Under the pieces are notes generated by a model. That model worked only from the letters and a program-made list of their open reading frames with translations, was not told where the DNA came from and ran no database searches. A program made the translations under genes and the position numbers. Positions 1 through 9,420 of a stretch of 51,354 bases of DNA are shown in pieces. Origin of the DNA: an uncultured Mesorhizobium sp. GTDB taxonomy: Bacteria > Pseudomonadota > Alphaproteobacteria > Rhizobiales > Rhizobiaceae. How positions within the stretch are numbered: the first letter of the stretch is position 1; every line of letters starts with the position of its first letter. Location: assembly GCA_937958475.1 (NCBI GenBank), contig CALFXR010000218.1, forward strand, positions 1-51,354, written 5' to 3'.

Positions 1-1153
1 CGCGGAAGCGCGAGACGAGCCCGTCATAGCGCCCGCCGCCGCCGACCGAGCCGAAGCGGACGATCTGGCCCTCGTCGTTGGGGATCTCGGCGAGCAGCTC
101 GGCCTCGTAGACCGGGCCGGTGTAGTATTCGAGGCCGCGGACGACGGAGGGGTCGATGCGGATGCGGCGACCACGGTAGCCAGCTTCATTGCAAAGAGCC
201 GAAATGACACGTAGTTCCTCAACGCCTTCCTGGCCGATGGAACTGTCTTTCACCAGTCCTTGAAGCGCATTGATTGTCCAATCGTTCAGAACGTACACCG
301 GCTCGTTCCTACCGCTGTAATGTTTCAATCTCTCGTAGACGTCTTCGTCCCCGAGTCTTCGTTCGGCGCGCCAAACATCTCCCTCGGCGATTGGCTGGAA
401 TGCCGACACGCAGGCGACAACTCGATCCGATTGTTCGCAACTCAGCCCCGCGCCTTTCGTAAAATCCCCTTCGCCTTCCTTCCCGCCGTCCCAGCGCCCC
501 GGCCCAAGCAGCAGCCTGACGCCTTCCGGCCCGAACTTGTCCAGCTTGTCGATCGCCCTCAGCACGATCAGCCGGCGCGCAGCGTTCCCATCGCCGCCGA
601 GGCCGATCGCCTCCAGCACGCCGTCGAGCACCTTGCGGTTGTTCACCCGGATCACGTACTGGCCGCGCGGGATGCCCAGCGCCTCCATCACGTCGGCCAT
701 CATCATCGCCATCTCGGCATCCGCCGCCACGCCCGGCGTGCCCACCGTGTCGGCGTCGAACTGCATGAACTGGCGGAAGCGCCCCGGCCCCGGCTTCTCG
801 TTGCGGAACACCCAGCCCGAGCGGTAGCTGCGGAAGGGCTTCGGCAGCTTCTCGTAGTTCTCCGCCACGTAGCGGGCCATCGGCGCGGTCAAATCGTAGC
901 GCAGCGACAGCCACTGCTCGTCGTCGTCCTGGAAGGAGAACACGCCCTCGTTCGGCCGGTCCTGGTCGGGCAAAAACTTTCCCAGCGCGTCGGTGTACTC
1001 GATCAGCGGCTGGTCGGCCGGCTCGAAGCCATAGAGCTCGTAGACCTCGCGGATCTTCGCCGTCATCTTCTCGACGGCGCGGATGTCCTCGGCCGTGCGG
1101 TCGGCGAAACCGCGCGGCAGCCGCGCCTTCATCTTTTCCGACTTGTCGGCCAT
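1..1153 (-). CDS. hisS: Histidyl-tRNA synthetase (partial, 3' end beyond window)
   Basis: Charges tRNA-His with histidine in the cytoplasm (class II aminoacyl-tRNA synthetase). The visible part is the first 384 residues, starting at ATG 1151-1153 with MADKSEKMKARLPRG. Motif 2 is seen around RNEKPGPGRFRQF, and the HisA signature around RGLEYYTGPVYEAEL, followed by the glycine-rich FGSVGGGGRYDGL; the gene runs off the left edge shortly after. The reading frame is continuous, with no stop or frameshift. The segment at about 181-480, encoding the variable region between motif 2 and the HisA motif, is clearly lower in GC than the rest (about 51% over 181-360 against 70% over 541-600 by hand count), so the gene may be a mosaic. 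Identity is secure. Confidence 0.95.
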   Translation of the reverse strand, partial: MADKSEKMKARLPRGFADRTAEDIRAVEKMTAKIREVYELYGFEPADQPLIEYTDALGKFLPDQDRPNEGVFSFQDDDEQWLSLRYDLTAPMARYVAENYEKLPKPFRSYRSGWVFRNEKPGPGRFRQFMQFDADTVGTPGVAADAEMAMMMADVMEALGIPRGQYVIRVNNRKVLDGVLEAIGLGGDGNAARRLIVLRAIDKLDKFGPEGVRLLLGPGRWDGGKEGEGDFTKGAGLSCEQSDRVVACVSAFQPIAEGDVWRAERRLGDEDVYERLKHYSGRNEPVYVLNDWTINALQGLVKDSSIGQEGVEELRVISALCNEAGYRGRRIRIDPSVVRGLEYYTGPVYEAELLAEIPNDEGQIVRFGSVGGGGRYDGLVSRFR

Positions 1154-1406
1154 GGATTTTGCCCGCTCGTGCACATGATCGCGCCAGCCGCGCGGGAGCG
1201 CGCGACGGCGCGCGTGTCCTAACCGATGCTCACCCGAGCGGCAAGGGCGGGGAGGCGCAGGTCGGGGAAGCAAGCGCGGCGTGGTTGGCGGGGGGCCCGC
1301 TTCGTCATGGCCGTCATTCCGGGTTTGCTGCGCGGCTCCGAAATGACGGAGGAGAAGCTCCCGGATGACGGGCGGTGAATCCCCGGATGGGGAGGTCTCG
1401 GAATCG
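1154..1406. repeat. Intergenic region with REP-like inverted repeat
   Basis: No gene is convincing between hisS and csbD. The stretch holds an inverted repeat: 1311-1322 (CCGTCATTCCGG) pairs with 1338-1349 (CCGAAATGACGG) with one mismatch across a 15-base loop. Another CGGATGACGG follows at 1362-1371. CGTCATTCCGG-type repeats are scattered between genes in many rhizobial chromosomes, so I read this as a solitary repeat unit rather than a terminator; there is no T tract next to it. Confidence 0.4.
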
Positions 1407-1432
1407 AAAAGGGGCGGCATCGCTGCCGCCCC
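1407..1432 (-). terminator. Intrinsic terminator of csbD
   Basis: GGGGCGGC (1411-1418) and GCCGCCCC (1425-1432) form a perfect 8-bp stem around a 6-base loop. On the minus strand the hairpin is followed by TTTT (complement of 1407-1410). It lies 22 bases beyond the csbD stop codon. Confidence 0.8.
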
Positions 1433-1453
1433 TGATAGGGAAGAACGCTGCGT

Positions 1454-1630
1454 TCAGAGCGCGTCCTTGACCTTTTCCTTCAGGTCGCCCCAGCCCTTCT
1501 GCACCTTGCCCTCCGCCTTGTCGGCCTTGCCTTCGGCCTCGGTGCGCGGGTTGTTCGTCACGCTGCCGGCCGTTTCCTTGACCGAGCCCTTTACCTGCTT
1601 GGCCGCACCCTTCACCTGGTCCTTGTTCAT
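1454..1630 (-). CDS. CsbD family stress-response protein
   Basis: A 58-residue, highly charged, hydrophilic protein with the CsbD pattern: MNKDQVKGAAKQVKGSVKE followed by repeated EGKADKAEGKVQ-type units. CsbD proteins are general-stress-induced in several bacteria and have no assigned biochemical activity. I chose the ATG at 1628-1630 because an AGGAG Shine-Dalgarno sits 7 bases upstream; a longer in-frame start at 1663 would add 11 residues that do not fit the family. The gene is monocistronic, with its own terminator, and lies downstream of and on the same strand as the TauE/SafE permease gene. Confidence 0.85.
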   Translation of the reverse strand: MNKDQVKGAAKQVKGSVKETAGSVTNNPRTEAEGKADKAEGKVQKGWGDLKEKVKDAL

Positions 1631-1691
1631 GTCGTTCTCCTGTTTTCCAACACGGGAGATCAACGGCCGTGTGTGGGGCGTGGTTCCCTAC

Positions 1692-2468
1692 TTAAAGCAG
1701 GCCCGAATGCTGCAGCGTCTGCCAACCGGCGATGAGCATGATCAGCGCGCCGACCAACCGGAGCAACACGGTCTCCCGCAGCGCCTTGACCATCCACCCG
1801 GCCAGTGGTGCGGCGAACAGCCCGCCGACGATCAGCCCGGCGACGGCAGCCAGATTGTCGGAAATCTCGCCGGCCTCCTCCCAGTGACCGCTGACCACGG
1901 CGAACAGGAAGGTCAGCGACACCGACAGCGTGATCAGGAATTCGCTGGCGTTGACCGTGCCGATGACGTAGCGCGGCGCGCCGCCGGCGCCGAGCAGGCC
2001 GGTCGTGACGATCGGGCCCCAGCCGCCGCCGCCGGCCGCGTCGAGGAAGCCGCCAATGGCACCGAGCGGCGCTACGACGCCGGCCGAGACCGGTCGTGTC
2101 GGCAGCCTGCGGAACGAGCGGACAATGAGCCAGAGGCCGACGGCGGCGAGGTAGGCGGTGACGAAAGGCTTCATCGTCGTCCCGTCGATCGATGTCAGCA
2201 CATAGGCGCCGAGGCAACCGCCGAGGATGCCGAACGGGGCCAGCCGCCGGAACAGGCGCCAGTCGATATTGCGGTGATAGAGATGCGCCGATCCGGACGC
2301 TGCGGTCGTGAACAGCTCTGCCGCGTGTACCGCAGCGGAGGCGTGTGCGGGCGACACGCCGAAGGCGAGCAGCGTCGTCGACGAGATGACGCCGTAGGCC
2401 ATGCCGAGCGCGCCGTCGACCGCCTGCGCGAGGAAGCCGACGACGGCGAAGAGCAGGAATTCTTCCAT
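1692..2468 (-). CDS. TauE/SafE family membrane permease
   Basis: A 258-residue polytopic membrane protein of the sulfite exporter TauE/SafE family, thought to move small anions such as sulfite or organosulfonates across the inner membrane. The N-terminal helix (MEEFLLFAVVGFLAQAVDG) carries the typical FxAQxVDGALGMAYG signature, and a second glycine-rich half, GGFLDAAGGGGWGPI, mirrors it as in the family's internal duplication. Start ATG 2466-2468 has AGAGGA just upstream; in-frame codons further upstream encode a non-membrane, proline-rich stretch that looks non-coding. The true substrate cannot be read from the sequence. Confidence 0.85.
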   Translation of the reverse strand: MEEFLLFAVVGFLAQAVDGALGMAYGVISSTTLLAFGVSPAHASAAVHAAELFTTAASGSAHLYHRNIDWRLFRRLAPFGILGGCLGAYVLTSIDGTTMKPFVTAYLAAVGLWLIVRSFRRLPTRPVSAGVVAPLGAIGGFLDAAGGGGWGPIVTTGLLGAGGAPRYVIGTVNASEFLITLSVSLTFLFAVVSGHWEEAGEISDNLAAVAGLIVGGLFAAPLAGWMVKALRETVLLRLVGALIMLIAGWQTLQHSGLL

Positions 2469-2683
2469 GCGGGGTCCTCTCGCTGCTCGCGCAAAATACG
2501 GGCTGGTTTGCAGGCGACCAAGGAACCGTCTTCGCGCGATTTCTCCGGGCGGGAAACACGATTCCAATTTGCCCGCCATGTGGGGATCGCGGCGGCACCG
2601 GCGAATGCGGATCGGGCCATTGACAGGCGTGCCGCCTGGTGGCTCGCTCGGCTGTCCCGAAATCAGGGAAGCGGAGCCGTACC

Positions 2684-3853
2684 ATGAAGTACGCACGTGC
2701 AGGCCGCGCCTTCCTCGTCGGTGCCGCCGCGTTGGCGGTCGCCTGCGGCATCGCCTACGCGGTCGCCTTCACGCTGACGGACCGATCCGCCATCGCCCGC
2801 GCCATCGCCTGGGGCGATGCCGACGTCGACGACCATACGCGCTTCCCCGCCCGCGCCGTGCCCGCTTCGGGGACGGCCTATGTCTACGAAAAGGCCGAGG
2901 GCTACCCCGACGGGCTGCCCGCGGCGATCGGCCTGCCAGGGGGCAAGAGCCTCGGCAATCTCCTTGCCGAGAGCGAGACGACCGCCTTCCTCGTCATCAA
3001 GGATGACCGGCTCGTCTATGAACGCTATTTCAACGGCTCCGGCCACGACGCCGTGCAGACCTCGTTCTCGGTCGCCAAGTCGTTCGGTTCCGCCCTGCTC
3101 GGCGCCGCGATCGCCGATGGCGCCGTCGGCAGCATCGACGACCCCGTGACGAAGTATCTTCCCGAGCTGCTGGAGCGCGACCCGCGCTTCGCCGCGATCG
3201 CCATCCGCCACCTCGTCACCATGTCGTCGGGCCTGCACTACGAGGAACACGGCCTGCCCTGGTCGGACGATGCGCTGACCTACTACGACCCCGACCTGCG
3301 CGGTCTCGCCCTGCGCAAGGCGCGCGTCGAGGAGGCGCCCGGCCAGCGCTTCCACTACAACAACTACAACCCGCTCCTGCTCGGCATGATCCTCGAACGC
3401 GCCACGGGGCGCAGCGTCGCCGACTATCTGTCGGAGAAGATCTGGAAACCGGTGGGCGCCGAGGCCGACGCCTCGTGGTCGATCGATTCTGAAGAGCATG
3501 GCTTCGAGAAGATGGAGAGCGGCATCAACGCCCGCGCCGTCGACTTCGCCAAGCTCGGATCGCTCTATCTCCACCGCGGCGCGTTCAACGGTCGGCAGAT
3601 CCTGCCGGCGGAGTGGATCGACGCCTCGACGTCGCCGGCCCTTCCGACCGGCCTGGCCTTTTCGTCCGGCTACGGGCGGTGGTGGTGGACGCACGATGCC
3701 GAAGGTCTCGGCGCGTATTATTCGGCGCGCGGCAACAAGGGCCAGTACGTCTTCGTCTTCCCGTCGAAGGGCCTCGTGATCACCCGCCACGGCCGCGACT
3801 ATGGTGGCGTCGACTGGAGCGGCGTCGCCGAGGCGGTCGCGCGGGCGTTCTGA
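2684..3853 (+). CDS. Serine hydrolase of the beta-lactamase fold (class C-like)
   Basis: A 389-residue protein with an N-terminal membrane anchor or uncleaved signal (residues about 8-30), then a penicillin-binding/beta-lactamase-type catalytic domain. The nucleophile motif SxxK is SVAK in SFSVAKSFGS, and the second motif YxN is present in FHYNNYNPLLLG. The overall look (SSGLHYEE, WWWTHD, ARGNKGQY) resembles 6-aminohexanoate-dimer hydrolase-type esterases rather than a true AmpC lactamase. Start ATG 2684 was chosen because the signal segment begins there. It is divergent from the TauE/SafE gene, with about 215 bp between them. Substrate unknown: amide or ester cleavage in the periplasm is an inference. 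Confidence 0.85.
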   Translation: MKYARAGRAFLVGAAALAVACGIAYAVAFTLTDRSAIARAIAWGDADVDDHTRFPARAVPASGTAYVYEKAEGYPDGLPAAIGLPGGKSLGNLLAESETTAFLVIKDDRLVYERYFNGSGHDAVQTSFSVAKSFGSALLGAAIADGAVGSIDDPVTKYLPELLERDPRFAAIAIRHLVTMSSGLHYEEHGLPWSDDALTYYDPDLRGLALRKARVEEAPGQRFHYNNYNPLLLGMILERATGRSVADYLSEKIWKPVGAEADASWSIDSEEHGFEKMESGINARAVDFAKLGSLYLHRGAFNGRQILPAEWIDASTSPALPTGLAFSSGYGRWWWTHDAEGLGAYYSARGNKGQYVFVFPSKGLVITRHGRDYGGVDWSGVAEAVARAF

Positions 3854-3880
3854 GGTGCGACGGGCCGTTTCCGAAATGTG

Positions 3881-3909
3881 AAAAAGGGCGGCCCTCGCGA
3901 GCCGCCCTT
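3881..3909 (-). terminator. Intrinsic terminator of the groESL operon
   Basis: AAGGGCGGC (3884-3892) pairs with GCCGCCCTT (3901-3909) around an 8-base loop. Reading the minus strand, the hairpin ends in a run of five T (complement of 3881-3885). It lies 29 bases past the groEL stop codon and also separates it from the convergent hydrolase gene. Confidence 0.85.
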
Positions 3910-3937
3910 CCCATGTCTGTCAGCCAGGTGGCTTGGA

Positions 3938-5590
<1,653 letters not shown>

Positions 5591-5652
5591 GTTCGTAGCT
5601 CCTGGGCACTAGGCCCGTATTTCGGGATTGAACGGTGCGGCGATCGTGGAGA

Positions 5653-5949
5653 TCAGCCGATGATGCCCATGATGTCGGATTCCTTCATGATCAGAAGGTC
5701 TTCGCCATTGAGCTTGACTTCGGTGCCCGACCACTTGCCGAACAGGACGCGGTCGCCGGCCTTGACGTCCAGCGGAACCAGCTTGCCGCTCTCGTCGCGC
5801 GCGCCGGAACCGACGGCGATGATCTCGCCTTCCTGCGGCTTCTCCTTGGCCGTATCCGGGATGATGATCCCGCCCTTGGTCTTCTCTTCGGATTCGACCC
5901 GGCGGACGACCACGCGGTCGTGGAGCGGGCGGAAGTTAGACTTAGCCAT
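5653..5949 (-). CDS. groS: Co-chaperonin GroES (10 kDa)
   Basis: Heptameric lid of the GroEL chamber, 98 residues. It begins MAKSNFRPLHDRVVVRRVES and holds the mobile loop around EEKTKGGIIIPDTAKEKPQ that docks on GroEL. First gene of the operon; its start ATG at 5947-5949 follows GAGGAA. Transcription is expected from the promoter at 6037-6065, with HrcA control through the CIRCE element at 6001-6027. Confidence 0.98.
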   Translation of the reverse strand: MAKSNFRPLHDRVVVRRVESEEKTKGGIIIPDTAKEKPQEGEIIAVGSGARDESGKLVPLDVKAGDRVLFGKWSGTEVKLNGEDLLIMKESDIMGIIG

Positions 5950-6000
5950 GATGTTCCTCTACGGAGTTGAAAGGTTTCCCCCGTCCGGCGGACCGGACTG

Positions 6001-6027
6001 TTAGCACTCGCGCATGGGGAGTGCCAA
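6001..6027 (-). promoter_or_regulatory. CIRCE operator (HrcA binding site) for groESL
   Basis: TTAGCACTC (6001-6009), nine spacer bases, then GAGTGCCAA (6019-6027): the classic CIRCE inverted repeat with one departure from the consensus second arm GAGTGCTAA. It lies immediately downstream of the predicted -10 box and covers the likely start of transcription. HrcA bound here is expected to repress groESL until heat shock. The hrcA gene itself is not in the window. Confidence 0.95.
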
Positions 6028-6036
6028 CGTGGCGCG

Positions 6037-6065
6037 GAGATAGGCGCTCGGCTTTTACCTGTCAA
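6037..6065 (-). promoter_or_regulatory. Housekeeping-type promoter of groESL
   Basis: On the minus strand, TTGACA (complement of 6060-6065) is followed after exactly 17 bases by TATCTC (complement of 6037-6042). A perfect -35 and good spacing suggest a strong vegetative sigma-factor promoter, whose start point would fall about 6030, abutting CIRCE. Confidence 0.8.
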
Positions 6066-6174
6066 GAAGCAACCCCGGTACGAATCGTTCGGCGCGTCCT
6101 GCGCCCAGCCTCAACGGCCTATTTCCTTCTCTCGATCCGGCGTGTCGCACCATCATTTTGCCGCCGAGGGCTGC

Positions 6175-6203
6175 TTGCATCATGAGCATGCTCATAATAT
6201 ATC
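6175..6203 (+). promoter_or_regulatory. Predicted promoter with palindromic operator for marR-emrAB
   Basis: TTGCAT (6175-6180) and TATATC (6198-6203) are 17 bases apart. The spacer contains a perfect 14-bp palindrome, ATGAGCATGCTCAT (6182-6195), a plausible binding site for the MarR dimer encoded just downstream. A start point 7 bases after the -10 would be the A of the marR start codon (6210), so the transcript would be leaderless; consistent with this, no Shine-Dalgarno precedes that ATG. Confidence 0.6.
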
Positions 6204-6209
6204 CGGCTC

Positions 6210-6686
6210 ATGAAAAGCGACGGAACCGAGAGGCTGGGCTTCCTCCTTCATGACGCGGCGCGCCTGCTGCGCAAGCGCTTCGAGGCGCGCGGCGCTGCCT
6301 TCGGTCTTTCGTCGGCACAATGGCGCCTGCTGGTCTGGGCGGTGAAGCATGAGGGTGTCCCCCAGGCGCGTCTCGCCGAACTGCTCGAGATCGAGCCGAT
6401 CAGCGTCTCGCGCCTCGTCGACCGAATGGCGGAGGCCGGCTGGATCGAGCGCCGCCAGGACACGACCGACCGCCGCGTGCGCACGATCCACCCGACAGAC
6501 AAGAGCCGGGCGGTGTTCGCGGAGGTGAAGCTGCTTGCCGCGGAACTCTACGAGGAAGCCCTCGCCGGCCTGTCGCCGGAGGTCCGCCGCGCCACGATAG
6601 AGGGCCTTACCGCCATCGTCGAAAACCTGTCCGCCGGCGATGCCAGTACGGACGCCGCAAACGCTTCGAAGGACGCAGCCGCATGA
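6210..6686 (+). CDS. MarR family transcriptional regulator
   Basis: A 158-residue winged-helix repressor. The DNA-binding core runs from about SSAQWRLLVWAV (residues 34-45) through ARLAELLEIEPISVSRLVDR to the wing DTTDRRVRTIHPTD; flanking helices form the dimer interface. It heads an operon with emrA-like and emrB-like genes: its stop overlaps the next start by four bases (ATGA at 6683-6686). By analogy with EmrR it probably represses its own operon and releases on binding a phenolic or other toxic ligand. The ATG at 6210 has no ribosome-binding site, in keeping with a leaderless mRNA. Confidence 0.9.
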   Translation: MKSDGTERLGFLLHDAARLLRKRFEARGAAFGLSSAQWRLLVWAVKHEGVPQARLAELLEIEPISVSRLVDRMAEAGWIERRQDTTDRRVRTIHPTDKSRAVFAEVKLLAAELYEEALAGLSPEVRRATIEGLTAIVENLSAGDASTDAANASKDAAA

Positions 6687-7837
6687 ACGCCGTCGCCAAG
6701 ATCAACGAGGACAGTGCGACGGCCCGGCCGGCCACTTCTTCCACCCATGTCTCCAACGAGGCCCCGCCGGTTGCGCCGGCAAAGCCCCGCCGCGGTCGTC
6801 TGCGCCGGGTTGCACTGATCGTTCTGCTCCCTGCCGGGCTCGCCATCGGCGGCGGCTATGTCTGGGTCACGGGCGGACGTTTCCAGGACACGGAGAACGC
6901 CAACCTGCGTCAGGCCAAGGTGTCGATCGCCGCTGACGCGCCGGGGCGCATCGTCTCCGTCGCCGTCGCCGACAATGCGAAGGTGAAGGCCGGCGACGTC
7001 CTCTTCATCGTCGACCCGGAGCCCTACCGAATCGCGCTTTCCCAGGCCGACGCCGCGATCGCCGTCGCCCGGCTCAACGTCGAGCAGCTTCGCGCTGCCC
7101 ACCGGCAGGTCGTCGCGCAGGAGAGGGTCGCCGCCGGCGAGGCCGACTATTTCCGTTCGCAGCTCGCCCGCGCGACCGAGCTCGAAGGCAAGGGCATCAG
7201 CGCCAGGTCGGCGCTCGACGAAGCCCGCCATGACCTCGAAAAGGCCGAGGAGCAGCAGGCCGCCGCCCGCCAGGGCGTCGCCAGCGCGCTCGCCGCGCTC
7301 GGCGGCGACGCCGAGATCGCCACCGACAGCCACCCGGCCGTGCTCGCCGCGCTCGCCGCCCGGGAGAAGGCGACATATGCGCTGGCGCAGACCACGGTAC
7401 GGGCGCCGGCCGACGGCATCGTCTCGCAGGCCTCGTCCTTCAAGGTCGGCCAGTTCGTCGGCGCAGGAACGCCGCTGTTCAGTCTCGTCGAGACCAGCGA
7501 CGTCTGGATCGAGGCGAACTTCAAGGAGACGCAGCTTACCCATATGGCGCTCGGCCAGACAGCCGAGGTGGTGCTCGACACCTATCCCGACCTTCCGCTG
7601 CTGGCGACCGTCGAGGCGATCGGCGCCGGCACCGGAGCCGAGTTCTCGCTGCTGCCGGCGCAGAATGCGACCGGCAACTGGGTCAAGGTGACGCAGCGCA
7701 TCCCCGTACGCCTGCATGTCGCCGACCTTCCCGATGACGTCATGCTGCGTACCGGCATGAGCGCCAACGTTTCCGTCGACACCAAGGTGGCGCGCGGTCT
7801 CCACGGCCTGTTCGGCTCGGCCTTCGCGGCCGAGTAG
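6683..7837 (+). CDS. HlyD/EmrA-type periplasmic adaptor (membrane fusion protein)
   Basis: A 384-residue adaptor linking the inner-membrane EmrB-like pump to an outer-membrane channel. It has a short cytoplasmic N-terminus, one membrane helix at about 35-55 (VALIVLLPAGLAIGGGYVWV), a biotinyl-lipoyl-like half (GRIVSVAVADNAKVKAGDVL), a coiled-coil hairpin around residues 110-200 rich in Ala, Glu and Arg, the second lipoyl half (TTVRAPADGIVSQ) and a beta-barrel (VWIEANFKETQL). It is translationally coupled to the MarR gene upstream and 30 bases ahead of the transporter gene. No outer-membrane TolC partner is encoded in the window. Confidence 0.92.
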   Translation: MNAVAKINEDSATARPATSSTHVSNEAPPVAPAKPRRGRLRRVALIVLLPAGLAIGGGYVWVTGGRFQDTENANLRQAKVSIAADAPGRIVSVAVADNAKVKAGDVLFIVDPEPYRIALSQADAAIAVARLNVEQLRAAHRQVVAQERVAAGEADYFRSQLARATELEGKGISARSALDEARHDLEKAEEQQAAARQGVASALAALGGDAEIATDSHPAVLAALAAREKATYALAQTTVRAPADGIVSQASSFKVGQFVGAGTPLFSLVETSDVWIEANFKETQLTHMALGQTAEVVLDTYPDLPLLATVEAIGAGTGAEFSLLPAQNATGNWVKVTQRIPVRLHVADLPDDVMLRTGMSANVSVDTKVARGLHGLFGSAFAAE

Positions 7838-7867
7838 CCGGGCAGGAGAGGCACGGGAGCACGCCCG

Positions 7868-9400
7868 ATGAGCACCCCTTCGGCGACGGTCGCGGTCCCG
7901 CACCGCGGCCTCATCACCCTGTCGATCATGCTCGCCACGATCATGCAGGTGCTCGACACGACGATCGCCAACGTCGCCCTGCCGTCGATGGTGGGCGATC
8001 TCGGTGCCTCGCGCGACACGATCAACTGGGTGCTCACCTCCTACATTGTCGCCGCGGCGATCATGACGCCGCTGACGGGATGGCTGTCCGACCGCTTCGG
8101 CCGCAAGGAACTGTTCCTCGTCTCGGTGGTCGGTTTCACGATTACCTCCATGGCCTGCGGAATTGCCTGGAGCCTGGAGACGATGGTTCTCTTCCGGCTG
8201 CTGCAAGGCGTCTTCGGCGCCGCCATCGTGCCGCTGTCGCAGACCTTCCTCCTCGACATCAATCCGCGCGAGCGCCATGGCCAGGCGATGGCCATGTGGG
8301 GCGCCGGTATCATGGTGGCTCCGATCATCGGCCCGACACTGGGCGGTTGGCTGACAGAGTCACTGAACTGGCGTTGGGTGTTCTTCATCAACCTGCCGGT
8401 CGGCATCGTCGCCTTCCTCGGCTGTGCCGCCTATCTGCCGCAGGTCGCCAAGCGCCTGCGCGGCTTCGATTTCTTCGGCTTCGCCATGCTCAGCCTCGGC
8501 GTCGGCGCGCTGCAGCTGATGCTCGACCGTGGCGGCGAGGTCGACTGGTTCGCCGCACCGGAGATCTGGATCGAACTCGGCCTGGCGCTGACCGGGTTCT
8601 GGGTGTTCGTCGTCCATCTCGCCACGGGGCGCGACACCTTCATCGACCCGCATATCTTCACCGACCGCAACTTCGCCACCGGGCTCGTCTTCATCTTCGT
8701 CATCGGCATCGTGCTGCTGGCCAGCCTGGCGCTGCTGCCGCCGATGCTGTCGACCATCTTCGGCTACCCGACCATCACGACCGGCATCATCATGGCGCCG
8801 CGCGGCGTCGGCACGATGATCTCGATGATCGTCGTCGGCCGCCTGGTCCGGCGGGTCGACGCCCGCTACCTCGTGGTCGTTGGCCTCTGCCTGACGGCTT
8901 ACTCGCTCTATGTAATGACCGGCTTCTCGCCGCAGATGGACGACCGCCTGATCATCGAGAGCGGCATCGTCCAGGGCCTCGGCCTCGGGCTCGTCTTCGT
9001 GCCTCTGTCAACCGTGGCTTTCGCCACGCTAGACGCCCGCCACCGCACCGATGCCGCAAGCCTGTTCAGCCTCGTGCGCAATATAGGCTCTTCGATCGGC
9101 ATCTCGATCGTCACCGTCTACCTCACCCGCAACGTGCAGGTGAACCACGTCGAGCTCTCGGTTTTCGTCAACCCGTTCAACGACGCGCTTCGGACGATAT
9201 CGCCGGCGGCGGCACAGGGCGATCCCTCGGCACTTTCGAGGATCGACCAGTTGGTCAACCAGCAGGCGCTGATGATCTCCTATGTCGATGACTTCAAGCT
9301 GATGATGATCGTCACGCTCTGCGCCATCCCGCTGGCGCTGATGCTGCGCAAGCCGAAGGTTCTCTCGGCAGGCGGCGTCCCGGCTGCCCACGCCGACTGA
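7868..9400 (+). CDS. DHA2 family multidrug transporter, EmrB/QacA type
   Basis: A 510-residue major facilitator superfamily drug:proton antiporter with 14 predicted membrane helices. Motif A appears as GWLSDRFGRKELF, motif C-like GIMVAPIIGPTLGGWLTE lies in helix 5, and the first helix has the DHA2 signature VLDTTIANVALP. With the preceding adaptor it should form a tripartite export pump for hydrophobic toxicants. The gene ends 20 bases from the convergent TadG-like gene; no clear terminator is seen in that short gap. Confidence 0.94.
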   Translation: MSTPSATVAVPHRGLITLSIMLATIMQVLDTTIANVALPSMVGDLGASRDTINWVLTSYIVAAAIMTPLTGWLSDRFGRKELFLVSVVGFTITSMACGIAWSLETMVLFRLLQGVFGAAIVPLSQTFLLDINPRERHGQAMAMWGAGIMVAPIIGPTLGGWLTESLNWRWVFFINLPVGIVAFLGCAAYLPQVAKRLRGFDFFGFAMLSLGVGALQLMLDRGGEVDWFAAPEIWIELGLALTGFWVFVVHLATGRDTFIDPHIFTDRNFATGLVFIFVIGIVLLASLALLPPMLSTIFGYPTITTGIIMAPRGVGTMISMIVVGRLVRRVDARYLVVVGLCLTAYSLYVMTGFSPQMDDRLIIESGIVQGLGLGLVFVPLSTVAFATLDARHRTDAASLFSLVRNIGSSIGISIVTVYLTRNVQVNHVELSVFVNPFNDALRTISPAAAQGDPSALSRIDQLVNQQALMISYVDDFKLMMIVTLCAIPLALMLRKPKVLSAGGVPAAHAD

Positions 9401-9420
9401 AGAATACGCGTCGCCGACCC

